DNA of 64,000 nucleotides from contig JALHNH010000024.1 in assembly GCA_022843625.1 (NCBI GenBank), forward strand, positions 1 through 64,000, written 5' to 3'. Origin of the DNA: Bryobacter sp. (GTDB taxonomy: Bacteria; Acidobacteriota; Terriglobia; Bryobacterales; Bryobacteraceae). The translations under genes and the position numbers were made by a program. The notes under the pieces were generated by a model. That model saw nothing but the letters and a program-made list of their open reading frames with translations. It was not told the DNA's origin and ran no database searches. Numbering within the stretch: position 1 is the first letter of the stretch; the number at the start of each line of letters is the position of its first letter. This document shows positions 43,343 to 53,977 of the stretch, one piece after another.

Positions 43343-45247
43343 CTAGAGCGAGCCGGCTTCGGTGAGGCCGATGATCGCCCAGGCGGTGGCACCGGCTGAG
43401 ATCCACTGATCGTGACCGTAGGGGAAGCCGCTTTCGAAGTAAGGCTGGAACTTGGGGGCGCGGCTTTTCTGGTACCAGGTGCCGTCTTCTTTCTGAGTGG
43501 CTCGCAGCCACTTTGCGGCGTTTCCGATTGGCTTCGCGCTGGGCTTCCAGTCGGCACCTTCGCGGAGGGCGAAGAGGGCGAAGCCGGTGGAGTAGGGGTC
43601 GCCGGAGAGGTTGCGGTTGCCGGCCCAACTGCCGTCGCTGAGCTGGGCTGCTCCGAGTTCTTTAGCAGCTTTGTTGATAGCGGAGGCGGAGGCGTTGCCC
43701 CATTTGAGGCCAACGAGCTTCATGGCAAGTTCGTCCGTGTTGCGGGCCTTTTGGGCTTCCAGCCATTGGGTGGATTTCTGAAGGCGGGTTGTGGCGGACG
43801 CTCGCATCGTTGCGTCGCTGTAAGCCGGGAGCAAAGTGATGGCGAGGGCGGTTCGGTGGATGTCTGATTCCTCGATTGGACTGCGGCTGATACCTCGCAT
43901 ACCCCAGGAGCCTTCGGGGTTTTGTTTGGCCCAAATGTAGCGGGCGAGGACTTCGAATTCCGGGGCAGAAGCGAGGCCGAGGCTTTTGGCTTCGAGCAGA
44001 GTGTAGAGAGCTGTATCGATGTCTCCGGGCAGGGGAACGAGTTGTTGGAGGGCAGTGCTGAAGGCACCGAGCATCCCTTTAGTGCGCTGGCTGCGGGCCT
44101 CGATGAGACCAGGGTTGACGGTGAGGCCCGCCTTCTTTGCGTGGGCGGCGGCAACGGAGAGGAGGGTGGAGTGGTGACAGCCGCCACAGCCACTTTGGCG
44201 GAAGAATTCTTCGTTGGAGGATTCGAGCTTGGCAAGAGCGGCTTGGGGACCGGGGCCTTTCGGGATGAATGAATTCAGAGGCTGTACTGGCTGCGGTTTG
44301 TCGCCCAGGAGCGCGAGGACGGCTGGGTTATTGAATTTTTTGGCCCAGGTGAGCGCGTCTTCGCTGTTTGCATCTTTTGCTTTGGGGTCTGCGCCTTTGG
44401 CGAGGAGGAGTTTGATGTTGGCGATATTTTGTTCTTCACTTGAGACGGCGTATAGGAGAGGCGTCATGCCGCGCACATCTTTGGCATTGACGTCAGCACC
44501 GGCATCGAGGAGGGCCTGGACGATGGCAGGGTCTCGATGGGCGGAGGCGAGCATGAGGGCGCTGATGCCTTTAAGCTGAACGTCGCCGAACTTGACCTTG
44601 CCGCCGAAGGTGTTTTGCTGGTTGACGTTGGCTCCGAGGCGGAGGAGGTCTTTGATGAGGCCTATGGGACAACTGATGACAGACTGGGCGGCACCGAAGC
44701 CTGCGCCATCAATGGCTTTGACGTCGGCGCCTGCGGCGAGAAGCAGCCTTGCATTTTGTTCAGCGCAGGCGTTGCCGAGGGAGCTGAGCAGGGGCGTTCC
44801 GCCCTGGGCTCCGCGTTCGTTAGGTGAAGCCCCTGCAGCGAGGAGCAGCTTTACACTTTCTGTGGCGCGAGGGGAAGCGGCGGCAACAGAGAGTGCATGC
44901 TGGCCCATTTGCGTTTTGGCTTTCACATCTGCATTTCTTGCGAGGAGGGCTTTGACCTTAGCGGGTTCAGTTGCGGCAGCAATGAGAGGGGTGATGCCGA
45001 AGGCGTTGGCTTCGTTTGGATTCGCGCCGCTGGCAAGGAGAATGTCGATGGCTTCGACGCTGCCGAGGGTGGCGGCCCAAATCAGGGGCGTATTCTTGCG
45101 GGCGTCTTTGACCTTGTTGAGGGCCCCGCCTTTGGCTTCGAATTTGAGCCATGTGAGGTCGTTGTCACGGATTCGCTTTGAGACTTCGGCGGGATCGGCA
45201 GCGATCAAGGTTGCGGTGAAGAGGCAGACGAGCAGTGATTTGAACAT
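43343..45247 (-). CDS. Ankyrin-repeat / CxxCH / cyclase-toroid fusion protein
   Basis: 634 residues from the Met at 45247, which begins a signal peptide ('MFKSLLVCLFTATLIAA'); an upstream start at 45292 is possible. Residues about 20-320 are ankyrin repeats ('TPLIWAATLGSVEAIDILLA', 'DPAIVQALLDAGADVNAKD' and others). Near residue 354 is 'SGCGGCHHSTL', a c-type-haem-like CxxCH. The C-terminal about 260 residues have 'QNPEGSWGM', 'QLSDGSWAG' and 'QKEDGTWYQ', QW-like repeats of the squalene-cyclase/prenyltransferase alpha-toroid. The protein is probably periplasmic. No enzyme activity can be claimed: the DxDD cyclase motif was not seen. Confidence 0.78.
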   Translation of the reverse strand: MFKSLLVCLFTATLIAADPAEVSKRIRDNDLTWLKFEAKGGALNKVKDARKNTPLIWAATLGSVEAIDILLASGANPNEANAFGITPLIAAATEPAKVKALLARNADVKAKTQMGQHALSVAAASPRATESVKLLLAAGASPNERGAQGGTPLLSSLGNACAEQNARLLLAAGADVKAIDGAGFGAAQSVISCPIGLIKDLLRLGANVNQQNTFGGKVKFGDVQLKGISALMLASAHRDPAIVQALLDAGADVNAKDVRGMTPLLYAVSSEEQNIANIKLLLAKGADPKAKDANSEDALTWAKKFNNPAVLALLGDKPQPVQPLNSFIPKGPGPQAALAKLESSNEEFFRQSGCGGCHHSTLLSVAAAHAKKAGLTVNPGLIEARSQRTKGMLGAFSTALQQLVPLPGDIDTALYTLLEAKSLGLASAPEFEVLARYIWAKQNPEGSWGMRGISRSPIEESDIHRTALAITLLPAYSDATMRASATTRLQKSTQWLEAQKARNTDELAMKLVGLKWGNASASAINKAAKELGAAQLSDGSWAGNRNLSGDPYSTGFALFALREGADWKPSAKPIGNAAKWLRATQKEDGTWYQKSRAPKFQPYFESGFPYGHDQWISAGATAWAIIGLTEAGSL

Positions 45248-45379
45248 TTTTTGGAACCTCAATAGTGTGATGAACAGTACGCGTAAAAGCAAGGGGTAAA
45301 AGGATCCGGCGACAGACAGGCGGGGCCTATGCCGCCGGACACAGTTTGGGCGTCGTCATTATTGCGATCTGGCTGGATG

Positions 45380-46195
45380 TCAAAGAGCTGGCCCGGCGTT
45401 GTTTTGGACTGTCCCGGGCGGGTTTGGGTTCGATTTTAAGATTTTTGTTCCGGCGGAGATTTGAGTCCGTGTTTGGATTCCATTTTTTGCTGGAAGTCGC
45501 GGATGATTTGTTTGGCTAGCTCGACTCGGGCTTCTGGGTCCGTTTCCATCAGTTTTTTTTACTTTGGGGATACGGTCGACAGCGATGACGCCTTTGTCGG
45601 TTTGAGGCGCAGGTAGACTTCGTTGGGAGGACGGCCGGGAAGTTTTTTCGGCGTCGGCGATGGCTTCGATTTCTACGTTGTCGCCCTTGCCGATGTAGGC
45701 TTCACGCTGGGCGATTTCGGTGCGGATCGTTTTGATGAGTCGTTGGATTTTGGTGGGGAGACGGTCTAGCTCTCGCATGATGGCGGGGAGGAAGTTGACC
45801 GGTTTGGCGAGGATGTCTTCGACGCGGAAGCGCATGGCTTCGCCGTAGAGGAATTCCATTTGCAGGAAGCGGATTTGCATATGGATGAGTTGGTGGACGA
45901 GAGTCACTTCGGTTGGGGTGACGGGGTTGAATTGCTCGATGAAGTTGGTTGCGACGGCGAGGGCCTGATCGTGGTCTGCGATGAAGTTGTCGAAGTTTCG
46001 CAGGGAGTAGAGGCCGTGTTTGAGGGAGTTGGAGGCGGCTTTGAGCTTGCCGGAGGGCGTGCGGGGGCCGGTGGACTTTTGTGCGTTGGCGCGGTTGGCG
46101 GCGAGGGCGGCTTCGGTCATGGTTTTCTTGCGTGGTGCCTCAGTTGGGGCTTCCACGGTTGATGGATCGATGGCAATATTCAGTTCTTCGTTCAT
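45380..46195 (-). CDS. Conserved hypothetical, frameshifted C-terminal part
   Basis: A 271-residue open frame whose N-terminal half is intact: 'AANRANAQKSTGPRTPSGK' then 'SLKHGLYS' is a block I know from a hypothetical family common in Acidobacteria and Planctomycetes. From about residue 178 the frame is disturbed. Three single-base changes in A-runs (minus-strand view, + strand T-runs 45643-45648, 45601-45603, 45553-45560) restore one continuous frame reading 'KLPGRPPNEVYLRLK', 'TDKGVIAVDRIPKVKK' and 'METDPEARVELAKQIIRD', ending at a stop at 45436-45438 (252 residues). The long Pro/Thr/Asn-rich tail of the raw frame is therefore probably spurious. Confidence 0.6.
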   Translation of the reverse strand: MNEELNIAIDPSTVEAPTEAPRKKTMTEAALAANRANAQKSTGPRTPSGKLKAASNSLKHGLYSLRNFDNFIADHDQALAVATNFIEQFNPVTPTEVTLVHQLIHMQIRFLQMEFLYGEAMRFRVEDILAKPVNFLPAIMRELDRLPTKIQRLIKTIRTEIAQREAYIGKGDNVEIEAIADAEKTSRPSSQRSLPAPQTDKGVIAVDRIPKVKKTDGNGPRSPSRASQTNHPRLPAKNGIQTRTQISAGTKILKSNPNPPGTVQNNAGPAL

Positions 46196-46668
46196 GGGAT
46201 TTCTCCTGAGCAGAACTTAGCAGGCGGGGTGAGCGTCTTGATCTCCGGGCTGGGCTGGTTTTATTTGGAATCATTCAGTTAGGGGCGAAAGATTTTTGAA
46301 AATTGTTGTGACTGATAAAGTTCTCATCGGGGGAACGGAGCTGGCTGGCGGGGGTGGGGAAGCGGCAGGAGATGTGGAAAATGATATTGAAATAGACGGC
46401 TGCTAGTGAGGCTTTCGACTGTCTTTTTACCTTGCCATCGTTGCTGCAGGGTGATTTTTGAGTTGGTGCGGGTAAGTCCGTCCCAACGGTGATTTGGTCA
46501 AAATCCGGACTTTTGGGGTTTTGTGCTAAGTTGTAGATTCCAGGCCACTTGACGCATGGCGCCGGATTTTGTCGGGAAGTCTGGAGGCATGCTTTGGCTG
46601 AGAATGAGAGAAAAACCCTCAAAAACATTGAGGGAAATGAGCGTATCCCATTGGGACGGTCCAGGCCG
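46196..46668. other. Gene-free degenerate stretch
   Basis: 473 bases without a convincing gene. It contains a minus-strand terminator (46611-46634) and a 9-bp inverted repeat CCGTCCCAA / TTGGGACGG (46478-46486 and 46651-46659). A 38-codon open frame (46556-46672, +) ends in the broken toxin's ATG region but resembles no antitoxin known to me. Composition is less GC-rich than its surroundings. The expected partner antitoxin of the toxin is missing here. Confidence 0.5.
46611..46634 (-). terminator. Orphan Rho-independent terminator
   Basis: On the minus strand, a perfect 7-bp stem CCCTCAA / TTGAGGG with a five-base loop (46616-46634) is followed by TTTTT (46611-46615). No minus-strand gene ends near it: vapC stops about 480 bases upstream, and the sequence between holds a plus-strand toxin remnant. 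It may mark a lost gene or an unrecognised small RNA. Confidence 0.6.
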
Positions 46669-47053
46669 ATGACTTTCCCTGCTGGACGAGCACATTTCAC
46701 CGGCAGTATGTTTGATCGTTCGTGAGCGACGAAGTGAGGTCATGATTGAGTCGCTGCTTGAATGGCGGGAGGGGAGTCTGCGCGGCAGGGACGATTCCAT
46801 TGTGCTGGCTGCAACTGCGGAGGCGGGGTACGCTCTTGTCACCTACGATCTACGTACGATACCGCCGCTCTTGCGGGTTTGGGCGGCAAAGGGGCTAAGC
46901 CATCATGGGGTTGTTTTCATTGATGAGCGGACTTGCAGGCCGCAAGACTTCTCGGCAGTGGCTGATGCACTCATCCGCATTTGGGATGATATGAGGACAT
47001 TCGAGTGGAGGGACCGGGTTGCATTTGCGTCGCGGGCGCTTGGGGCAAACTGA
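46669..47053 (+). pseudogene. DUF5615-type PIN-like toxin, frameshifted at codon 3
   Basis: Most of a DUF5615/PIN-like ribonuclease is readable: 'LLDEHISPAV' (first acidic pair), 'SLRGRDDSIVLAATAEAGYA', 'LVTYDLRTIPPLL' and 'HHGVVFIDERT'. In the raw sequence this frame is preceded at once by TGA (46670-46672), and the first usable start is a TTG at 46712, after the catalytic DE. Removing one C from the run at 46677-46679 joins the ATG at 46669 to the frame and gives 'MTFLLDEHISPA', 127 residues in all. As written the toxin lacks its N-terminal catalytic acid. Confidence 0.65.
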
Positions 47054-47111
47054 GGGTGCGCCGGTTGTTTGGTTGTCGGTAGTTGCCTCATGGAAGGGTT
47101 TCCAGGTTGCA

Positions 47112-47537
47112 TCACAAAATTGTTACGGCTAAGTCTGGAAACTCGCGAAACCCCTTATCGAAGGTCGCTAAACGCCTCCCTGAACTCAAGGCCAAAGCTG
47201 CTAAATATCCGTCATTGACGAGTTGTGGAGTGGGCTGCTGATAGCGCCACATAGCCGGGAGTTGACGATCTGTCTCCAGGTCTTCGGCAACAAATACGAC
47301 GCGTGAATCCTCGGATAACTCGGCTAGGACGCGCCAACCGGCTGACACTGGCATGGTCTCTTCCCCCATTACCCGCCGGGTAGCCAACAAGCGAAGTACC
47401 GTTAATTGCACTAGCCGGCAGAGCCCGAAGTCTTTGTCGTCTAAACCGCGATACCAGGGCCGGGCCAAATCGTGATGGACGTGGCTCTTCACCAAGAGAG
47501 CCAGCACCACATTGGCATCAGTCAAATATGAGTTCAT
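47112..47537 (-). CDS. vapC: VapC-type PIN-domain ribonuclease toxin
   Basis: A 141-residue PIN-domain protein. Acidic active-site residues are visible in 'YLTDANVVLALL' (first Asp), 'NDGYLAALAL' and 'RLATFDKGFREF', with a Glu likely around 'LAELSED'. VapC toxins cleave tRNA or rRNA. It overlaps the upstream antitoxin gene by 20 bases. It looks intact, unlike the neighbouring PIN-like gene. Confidence 0.86.
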   Translation of the reverse strand: MNSYLTDANVVLALLVKSHVHHDLARPWYRGLDDKDFGLCRLVQLTVLRLLATRRVMGEETMPVSAGWRVLAELSEDSRVVFVAEDLETDRQLPAMWRYQQPTPQLVNDGYLAALALSSGRRLATFDKGFREFPDLAVTIL

Positions 47538-47748
47538 CTAGTTCTTCGCTCGAGAAGACCGGGATCTTGGAGCCATCTGCCGAGCCCACCGTTGGAGGCT
47601 CCCGGCGTACCCGCGCGGCTGCTTTGCCTTCGTTGAGCTTCAGTTCTAAGGCGGCTTCGAAGTAGTCTCGCATACTCTTGCCTTGGCGGGCTGACTCCAG
47701 CTTCACTCGGCGCATCAAATCATCGGATAATTCAACGGTGATCCGCAT
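47518..47748 (-). CDS. vapB: VapB-type antitoxin
   Basis: A 76-residue protein. 'MRITVELSDDLMRRVKLESA' then 'RQGKSMRDYFEAALELKLN' is a ribbon-helix-helix DNA-binding N-terminus; the acidic C-terminus 'VFSSEELDELIFD' would block the VapC active site. A TTGACA at 47780-47785 (minus strand) lies 32 bases before the start codon, so the message may be nearly leaderless, though no clear -10 is visible. Confidence 0.82.
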   Translation of the reverse strand: MRITVELSDDLMRRVKLESARQGKSMRDYFEAALELKLNEGKAAARVRREPPTVGSADGSKIPVFSSEELDELIFD

Positions 47749-48022
47749 ATGCCATATTGATGCCTTATCTTTGGAGTTCTGTCAAAGGTGTTCGCAGCGA
47801 GTGGTTGACCTGTCCCAGGCGGAATTTCTATAAATTTGAAGATTTCGGGATGGTGGATGGAATTCCTGGAAGTTGTTGTGTTTGAATGCGATAGGTGCGT
47901 TTCGGGGGACGTTTCATTTTGGCTGAACAGCGAGATTGAATGGTGTGAGAATCTCGGGAGGCCTGATTTTATTGGGAATTTTGCAGGATGCAGATCTTGC
48001 TGTCCATCTTGCCACGTTGCAG

Positions 48023-48583
48023 CTAGTGCCTGGATGGGCCAAATCGGACCGAGCCGTTGGATCCGACCCCGGCACCGAGGCCACGAGCAAGGCGGGCCAA
48101 CTCAGCGTGAGGATTGACGGCGACGCCGAATCGGCGTGTATAGATCCCGGAGGCACCTTCCGTCTCGCGACCTCTGCCAACTGCCCAGACTTGATAGTGG
48201 AGGTGGATCGGGCCACCATCAGCAATGGAACCAGTGTTGCTTACCTCGCCGATCGTCGTACCAGCCCTTACAGTTTGTCCGGATTGGACGCGTGGCGAAC
48301 GGGCCATATGCGCATAGTAATGGGCGTAGCCGTTATTGTCGACAATCAAAACCACAAAGCCGCCTCGGGTGGACCAACCTGCTCCAGTTACAGGCCCGTG
48401 GCCGCTCGTCCAGGAATGCACAACCAGCCCGTCGGTGGTTGCGCGAACGGGAGTATCTTGAGGTGCGGCTAGATCTACGGCCTGGTGTGCGCCTCCGTGG
48501 CGGTCATCCTCGAAGCCATCATGGAAACTAATTACTTGTCCCTGAGTTATTGCGAGGGGAAAAGAAGTGAGTACAAGTGGCAT
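48023..48583 (-). CDS. M23 (LytM-like) metallopeptidase
   Basis: A 186-residue peptidase with the lysostaphin-type zinc site: first His and Asp in 'GGAHQAVDLAAPQDTPV', second in 'HYYAHMARSP' and 'GPIHLHYQVWA' (HxH). M23 enzymes cut peptide cross-bridges in murein; non-catalytic forms activate amidases, but here the ligands are present. The N-terminus has only a short hydrophobic stretch ('PLVLTSFPLAI'), so export is uncertain. Located next to vapBC in the accessory patch, which leaves a role in invasion, competition or simple wall turnover open. Confidence 0.8.
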   Translation of the reverse strand: MPLVLTSFPLAITQGQVISFHDGFEDDRHGGAHQAVDLAAPQDTPVRATTDGLVVHSWTSGHGPVTGAGWSTRGGFVVLIVDNNGYAHYYAHMARSPRVQSGQTVRAGTTIGEVSNTGSIADGGPIHLHYQVWAVGRGRETEGASGIYTRRFGVAVNPHAELARLARGLGAGVGSNGSVRFGPSRH

Positions 48584-48809
48584 AACGGGTTATCTCTTCT
48601 CACTCAGAATTTTACACTAAACCATGCACAGCAACAGCCGCCCCTGGCAGCTCATGTAGGTTCGTTGCGTCATCGCGATTTTTGCAGTATCGATAAGCCG
48701 GTTGCCCGCTCTCGTAGTCTTAGATATCTTCCATCTTGCTGCCGCTAAAGCATCCACCGGCCGCAGTGTCTGGCCCTCGATCATAAGTGGCGTTTTAGCA
48801 TTGGGATGG

Positions 48810-50518
48810 CTAGAAACCGAGGAGGGTGAGGACTAAAGGGGCGATGTTGGTGGTTTTCATTGAGGCGGCGCGGGAGTGGAGGTTGGGGCCGTGGGCTATG
48901 AAGAGGGCCTGGAGGTCGGGGCGGGTTGGCAGGGGTCCGTGTTCTCCCTTTACTCTCTCTAGCTTTTGTATTGTTGGTTTGCTTGTTCCGCTGGTTGATT
49001 TGTAGCCTGGGGCTAGGTCGAAGTAGAGGTCGCCGCCGAAGGGGCCTCCTATGCCGAATTTTGTTGCGGCTTCTTTGGGCCAGAACCACTCGGCGAAGAC
49101 TTTGGTTTCGCCGTCTTTGAAGTTGTCCAGCTTTTGCTTTACTTCTTCGAGGAGTGCGGGGTCTTTGTCTTTGGCTATCAGGAAATGGTCCTGGGCGGCG
49201 ACGCGGTCTTTGTAGCCTAGTTCTTCCAGTAGTTTGTTGATTCGCAGCTCGGTGTGCATTGCGGTCATACCGTGGTCGCTGACTACTACTATGTGATCTT
49301 CTTCTTTGAGTAGCTGGCTTAGCTGGGTTACTCTTTCGTCGATGATCTGGTAGCCCCAGCGGCGGTATGGCTCGATCATCTTGTCGTTGTTGCCCCACCA
49401 GGTGTGGAGCATGTCGTCGGGGGTGCTGATGTAGTCGACCATCAGCCTCGGATCGTATTCGGCCAGGAGCGCTCTGGTGTGGCGCATGGTTTGTCTGGCG
49501 TGGAGTTCTAGAGTTTCGAGGAAGCGGCGCTCGGCTAGGCCATCGGAGTAGGGGACTCCTAGTTCGCCCTTTGTGTAGAGGCCGCCGGCTCCGTTGCCGA
49601 TAAAGGCTCCGGTGGTTGTTAAAAGCTTTTGCTTGAACTTGGTAGCCTGGGTGTCGCCGTCTTCGCAGATGCTGATCTCTTTGGCCTGGGTCTGATAGAG
49701 GAGGAAGTCTGTTCCTTCGGCGTTCATGTCGAAGAGGCGGAAGTGGACAGCGGTGATGTCGGCTATCGGTAGGCCTTCGCTGAAGTAGCGGGCCAGGGGC
49801 CGGGTTTTGTTGCCTGTGCGGACTGGCTCGGTTTCTGATTCCTTTCGCTCGACGTCGACATAACGCTTGCCGCTGTAGGCAGTCATTCGGATCGTGTCGT
49901 AGTGGAAGCCTTTGGCGAAGACAGCCCCTACGAACTGGATGCGGCCGGAATCGTAGCGGAAGTAGCGGATGGGGAGTTGCGATTTGAGCAGAGTGGCGAG
50001 GCCGTCGGGGGCTTTGTCTAGCCAGGTGACGTCTTTGGCTTTTACCAGTTTTTCCGGGGCGACCACGGGGGTCTGGTAGCCGTTCATCAATACTACGTTG
50101 GGGCCAGAATTGAAGTTGGTGCAGGGGAAGCCCTGGGTGGGGTTGTGGGCTATCGTCTTCATGCCGGAGCGGCCGGGCTTGAGCCAGAAGACTTCTGTCT
50201 TGAGTTGCTCGGCGCGGAAGCCGTTGACCCGGGTCTCGAAGGTGGCGGGGATGTCGTTGGCCGTTACGCCGTTGACGTTACCGTAGACTCCGGTGAAGAT
50301 GCTGGCGTGGCCGGGGGCGGTGAGGCTGGGGAAGGCCGCTTGCATGGGGGCGGAGATGCCCTCAGCAGCGAGGCGGCGCATGGTTTTCATGTCGGCAGCG
50401 GCGGGGTCTTCTGTGAAGGCTTTGAAGCCCATGCCATCGAGACTGATCAAAAAGACACGCCCTTTGTCTTGGGCCCCTAGAGGGACCAGACAAAGGGCGA
50501 GGATCAGTATCAGTTTCA

Positions 50519-50519
<1 letters not shown>
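48810..50519 (-). CDS. Alkaline-phosphatase-superfamily phosphodiesterase/pyrophosphatase
   Basis: 569 residues with a signal peptide (about 1-16). It follows the ectonucleotide pyrophosphatase/phosphodiesterase pattern: metal Asp in 'VFLISLDGMGFKAF', nucleophile Thr in 'AFPSLTAPGHASIFTGVYG', later metal ligands in 'DDMLHTWWGNND' and 'VVSDHGMTAMHTEL', and a last His in 'FIAHGPNL'. It hydrolyses phosphodiesters outside the cytoplasm. Its ATG overlaps the leuS stop by one base, an unexpected pairing of a secreted enzyme with a synthetase. Confidence 0.85.
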
Positions 50520-52951
<2,432 letters not shown>

Positions 52952-52980
52952 GTGGAGGGTAAACCTCCACTTTAACGCGG

Positions 52981-53949
52981 CTAGCGGTAGTAGTTCTTGA
53001 GCCAGACGTGGTGGCGCATGATTTCGAGCTCTTCGGGGCTTAGGGGGCCGAGGTCGCTGACGGCGCAGTTGGACTCGACGGTTGAGTTTCTTCGCATGCC
53101 TGGGATGGCTACGGAGACGGCTTCGTTTGTCAGGATGAAGCGGAGGGCTCGTTGGGCGAGGGTGCCTTTGATGTTGGCTGTGGCGGCTTCGAGATCTGCG
53201 ACGCGTTTGATTACGTCTTTGATGCGGCCGTCACGGAAGTACCAGGCTCGGAAGTCTTCGGGTTCGAAGGTGGTGTCTGCTTTGAGGGCTCCGGTGAGCG
53301 AGCCTTCGTCGAGGGGGACGCGGGCGAGGACGCCGACGTTGTGCTCGATGCAGGCGGGGAAGAGCCAGCGCTCTGGGGATTGTTCGAAGACGTTGTAGAT
53401 GACCTGGACGGTATCGATCAGACCGCTGGCTACAGCGTCGAGGGCGGACTCGGGTTGGTGGTCGTTGATCGAGATGCCGAAGTGTTTTACTTTGCCTGAT
53501 TTTTTGAGGTCCTCGATGGCGCGGCGCCAACCGTCCTGGAAGAACCAGATTGGGTTCCAGACGTGGAATTGCTGGAGGTCGATTTGTTCTACGCCGAGGT
53601 TGCGGAGGCTGGTTTCGGTCGACTCGATCGCGTAATCGTAGGGGAAGACTTCTTCGATACCGATGCCAGGGGCGGCGGGCCAGATGCGGTTCTTCGGTGG
53701 GATCTTGGTGGCGAGCCAGACCTTGTGGCCGGCTTCTCGGGCGACTTGACCGACGAGGGTTTCGCTGTGGCCTTCGTTGTAGGCAAGGGCGGTGTCGATG
53801 AAGTTGAGGCCGAGGTCGATGGCGCGCTTGAGGGCGGTAAGGCTGCTGAGATCGTCGCCTCCGAGCCACTGTTTGCCACCGATGCCCCAGGCTCCGTAAC
53901 CGATCTCACTGACTTCAATTCCGGTCTTTCCGAGCTTGCGATATTTCAC
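52981..53949 (-). CDS. Aldo/keto reductase
   Basis: A 322-residue NADPH-dependent (beta/alpha)8 oxidoreductase. Catalytic tetrad residues are seen in '[14 protein letters not shown]' (Asp, Tyr), 'WLATKIPP' (Lys) and 'LQQFHVWNP' (His). '[16 protein letters not shown]' is the cofactor-binding block. It resembles the AKR groups acting on sugars or small aldehydes. It lies about 30 bases upstream of leuS on the same strand. Confidence 0.9.
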   Translation of the reverse strand: MKYRKLGKTGIEVSEIGYGAWGIGGKQWLGGDDLSSLTALKRAIDLGLNFIDTALAYNEGHSETLVGQVAREAGHKVWLATKIPPKNRIWPAAPGIGIEEVFPYDYAIESTETSLRNLGVEQIDLQQFHVWNPIWFFQDGWRRAIEDLKKSGKVKHFGISINDHQPESALDAVASGLIDTVQVIYNVFEQSPERWLFPACIEHNVGVLARVPLDEGSLTGALKADTTFEPEDFRAWYFRDGRIKDVIKRVADLEAATANIKGTLAQRALRFILTNEAVSVAIPGMRRNSTVESNCAVSDLGPLSPEELEIMRHHVWLKNYYR

Positions 53950-53977
53950 AACTGAATTTTACCTGTATGCTGTGGGC

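Noticed and set aside
44100-45200. Repeated sequence periodicity resembling a direct-repeat or CRISPR-like array
   Set aside because: The periodicity of about 100 bases is explained by ankyrin repeats in the coding sequence; no identical short repeats with unique spacers were seen here or elsewhere in the window.
45303-45340. Nested inverted repeats (TCCGGC / GCCGGA and GGCGG / CCGCC) after the frameshifted gene
   Set aside because: Could be a weak minus-strand terminator (TCCTTTTA follows), but the pairing options compete and support is poor.
46498-46842. 114-codon minus-strand frame crossing the toxin remnant
   Set aside because: Ser/Arg-rich antisense text with no motif; it contains the orphan terminator, so it is unlikely to be translated as a whole.
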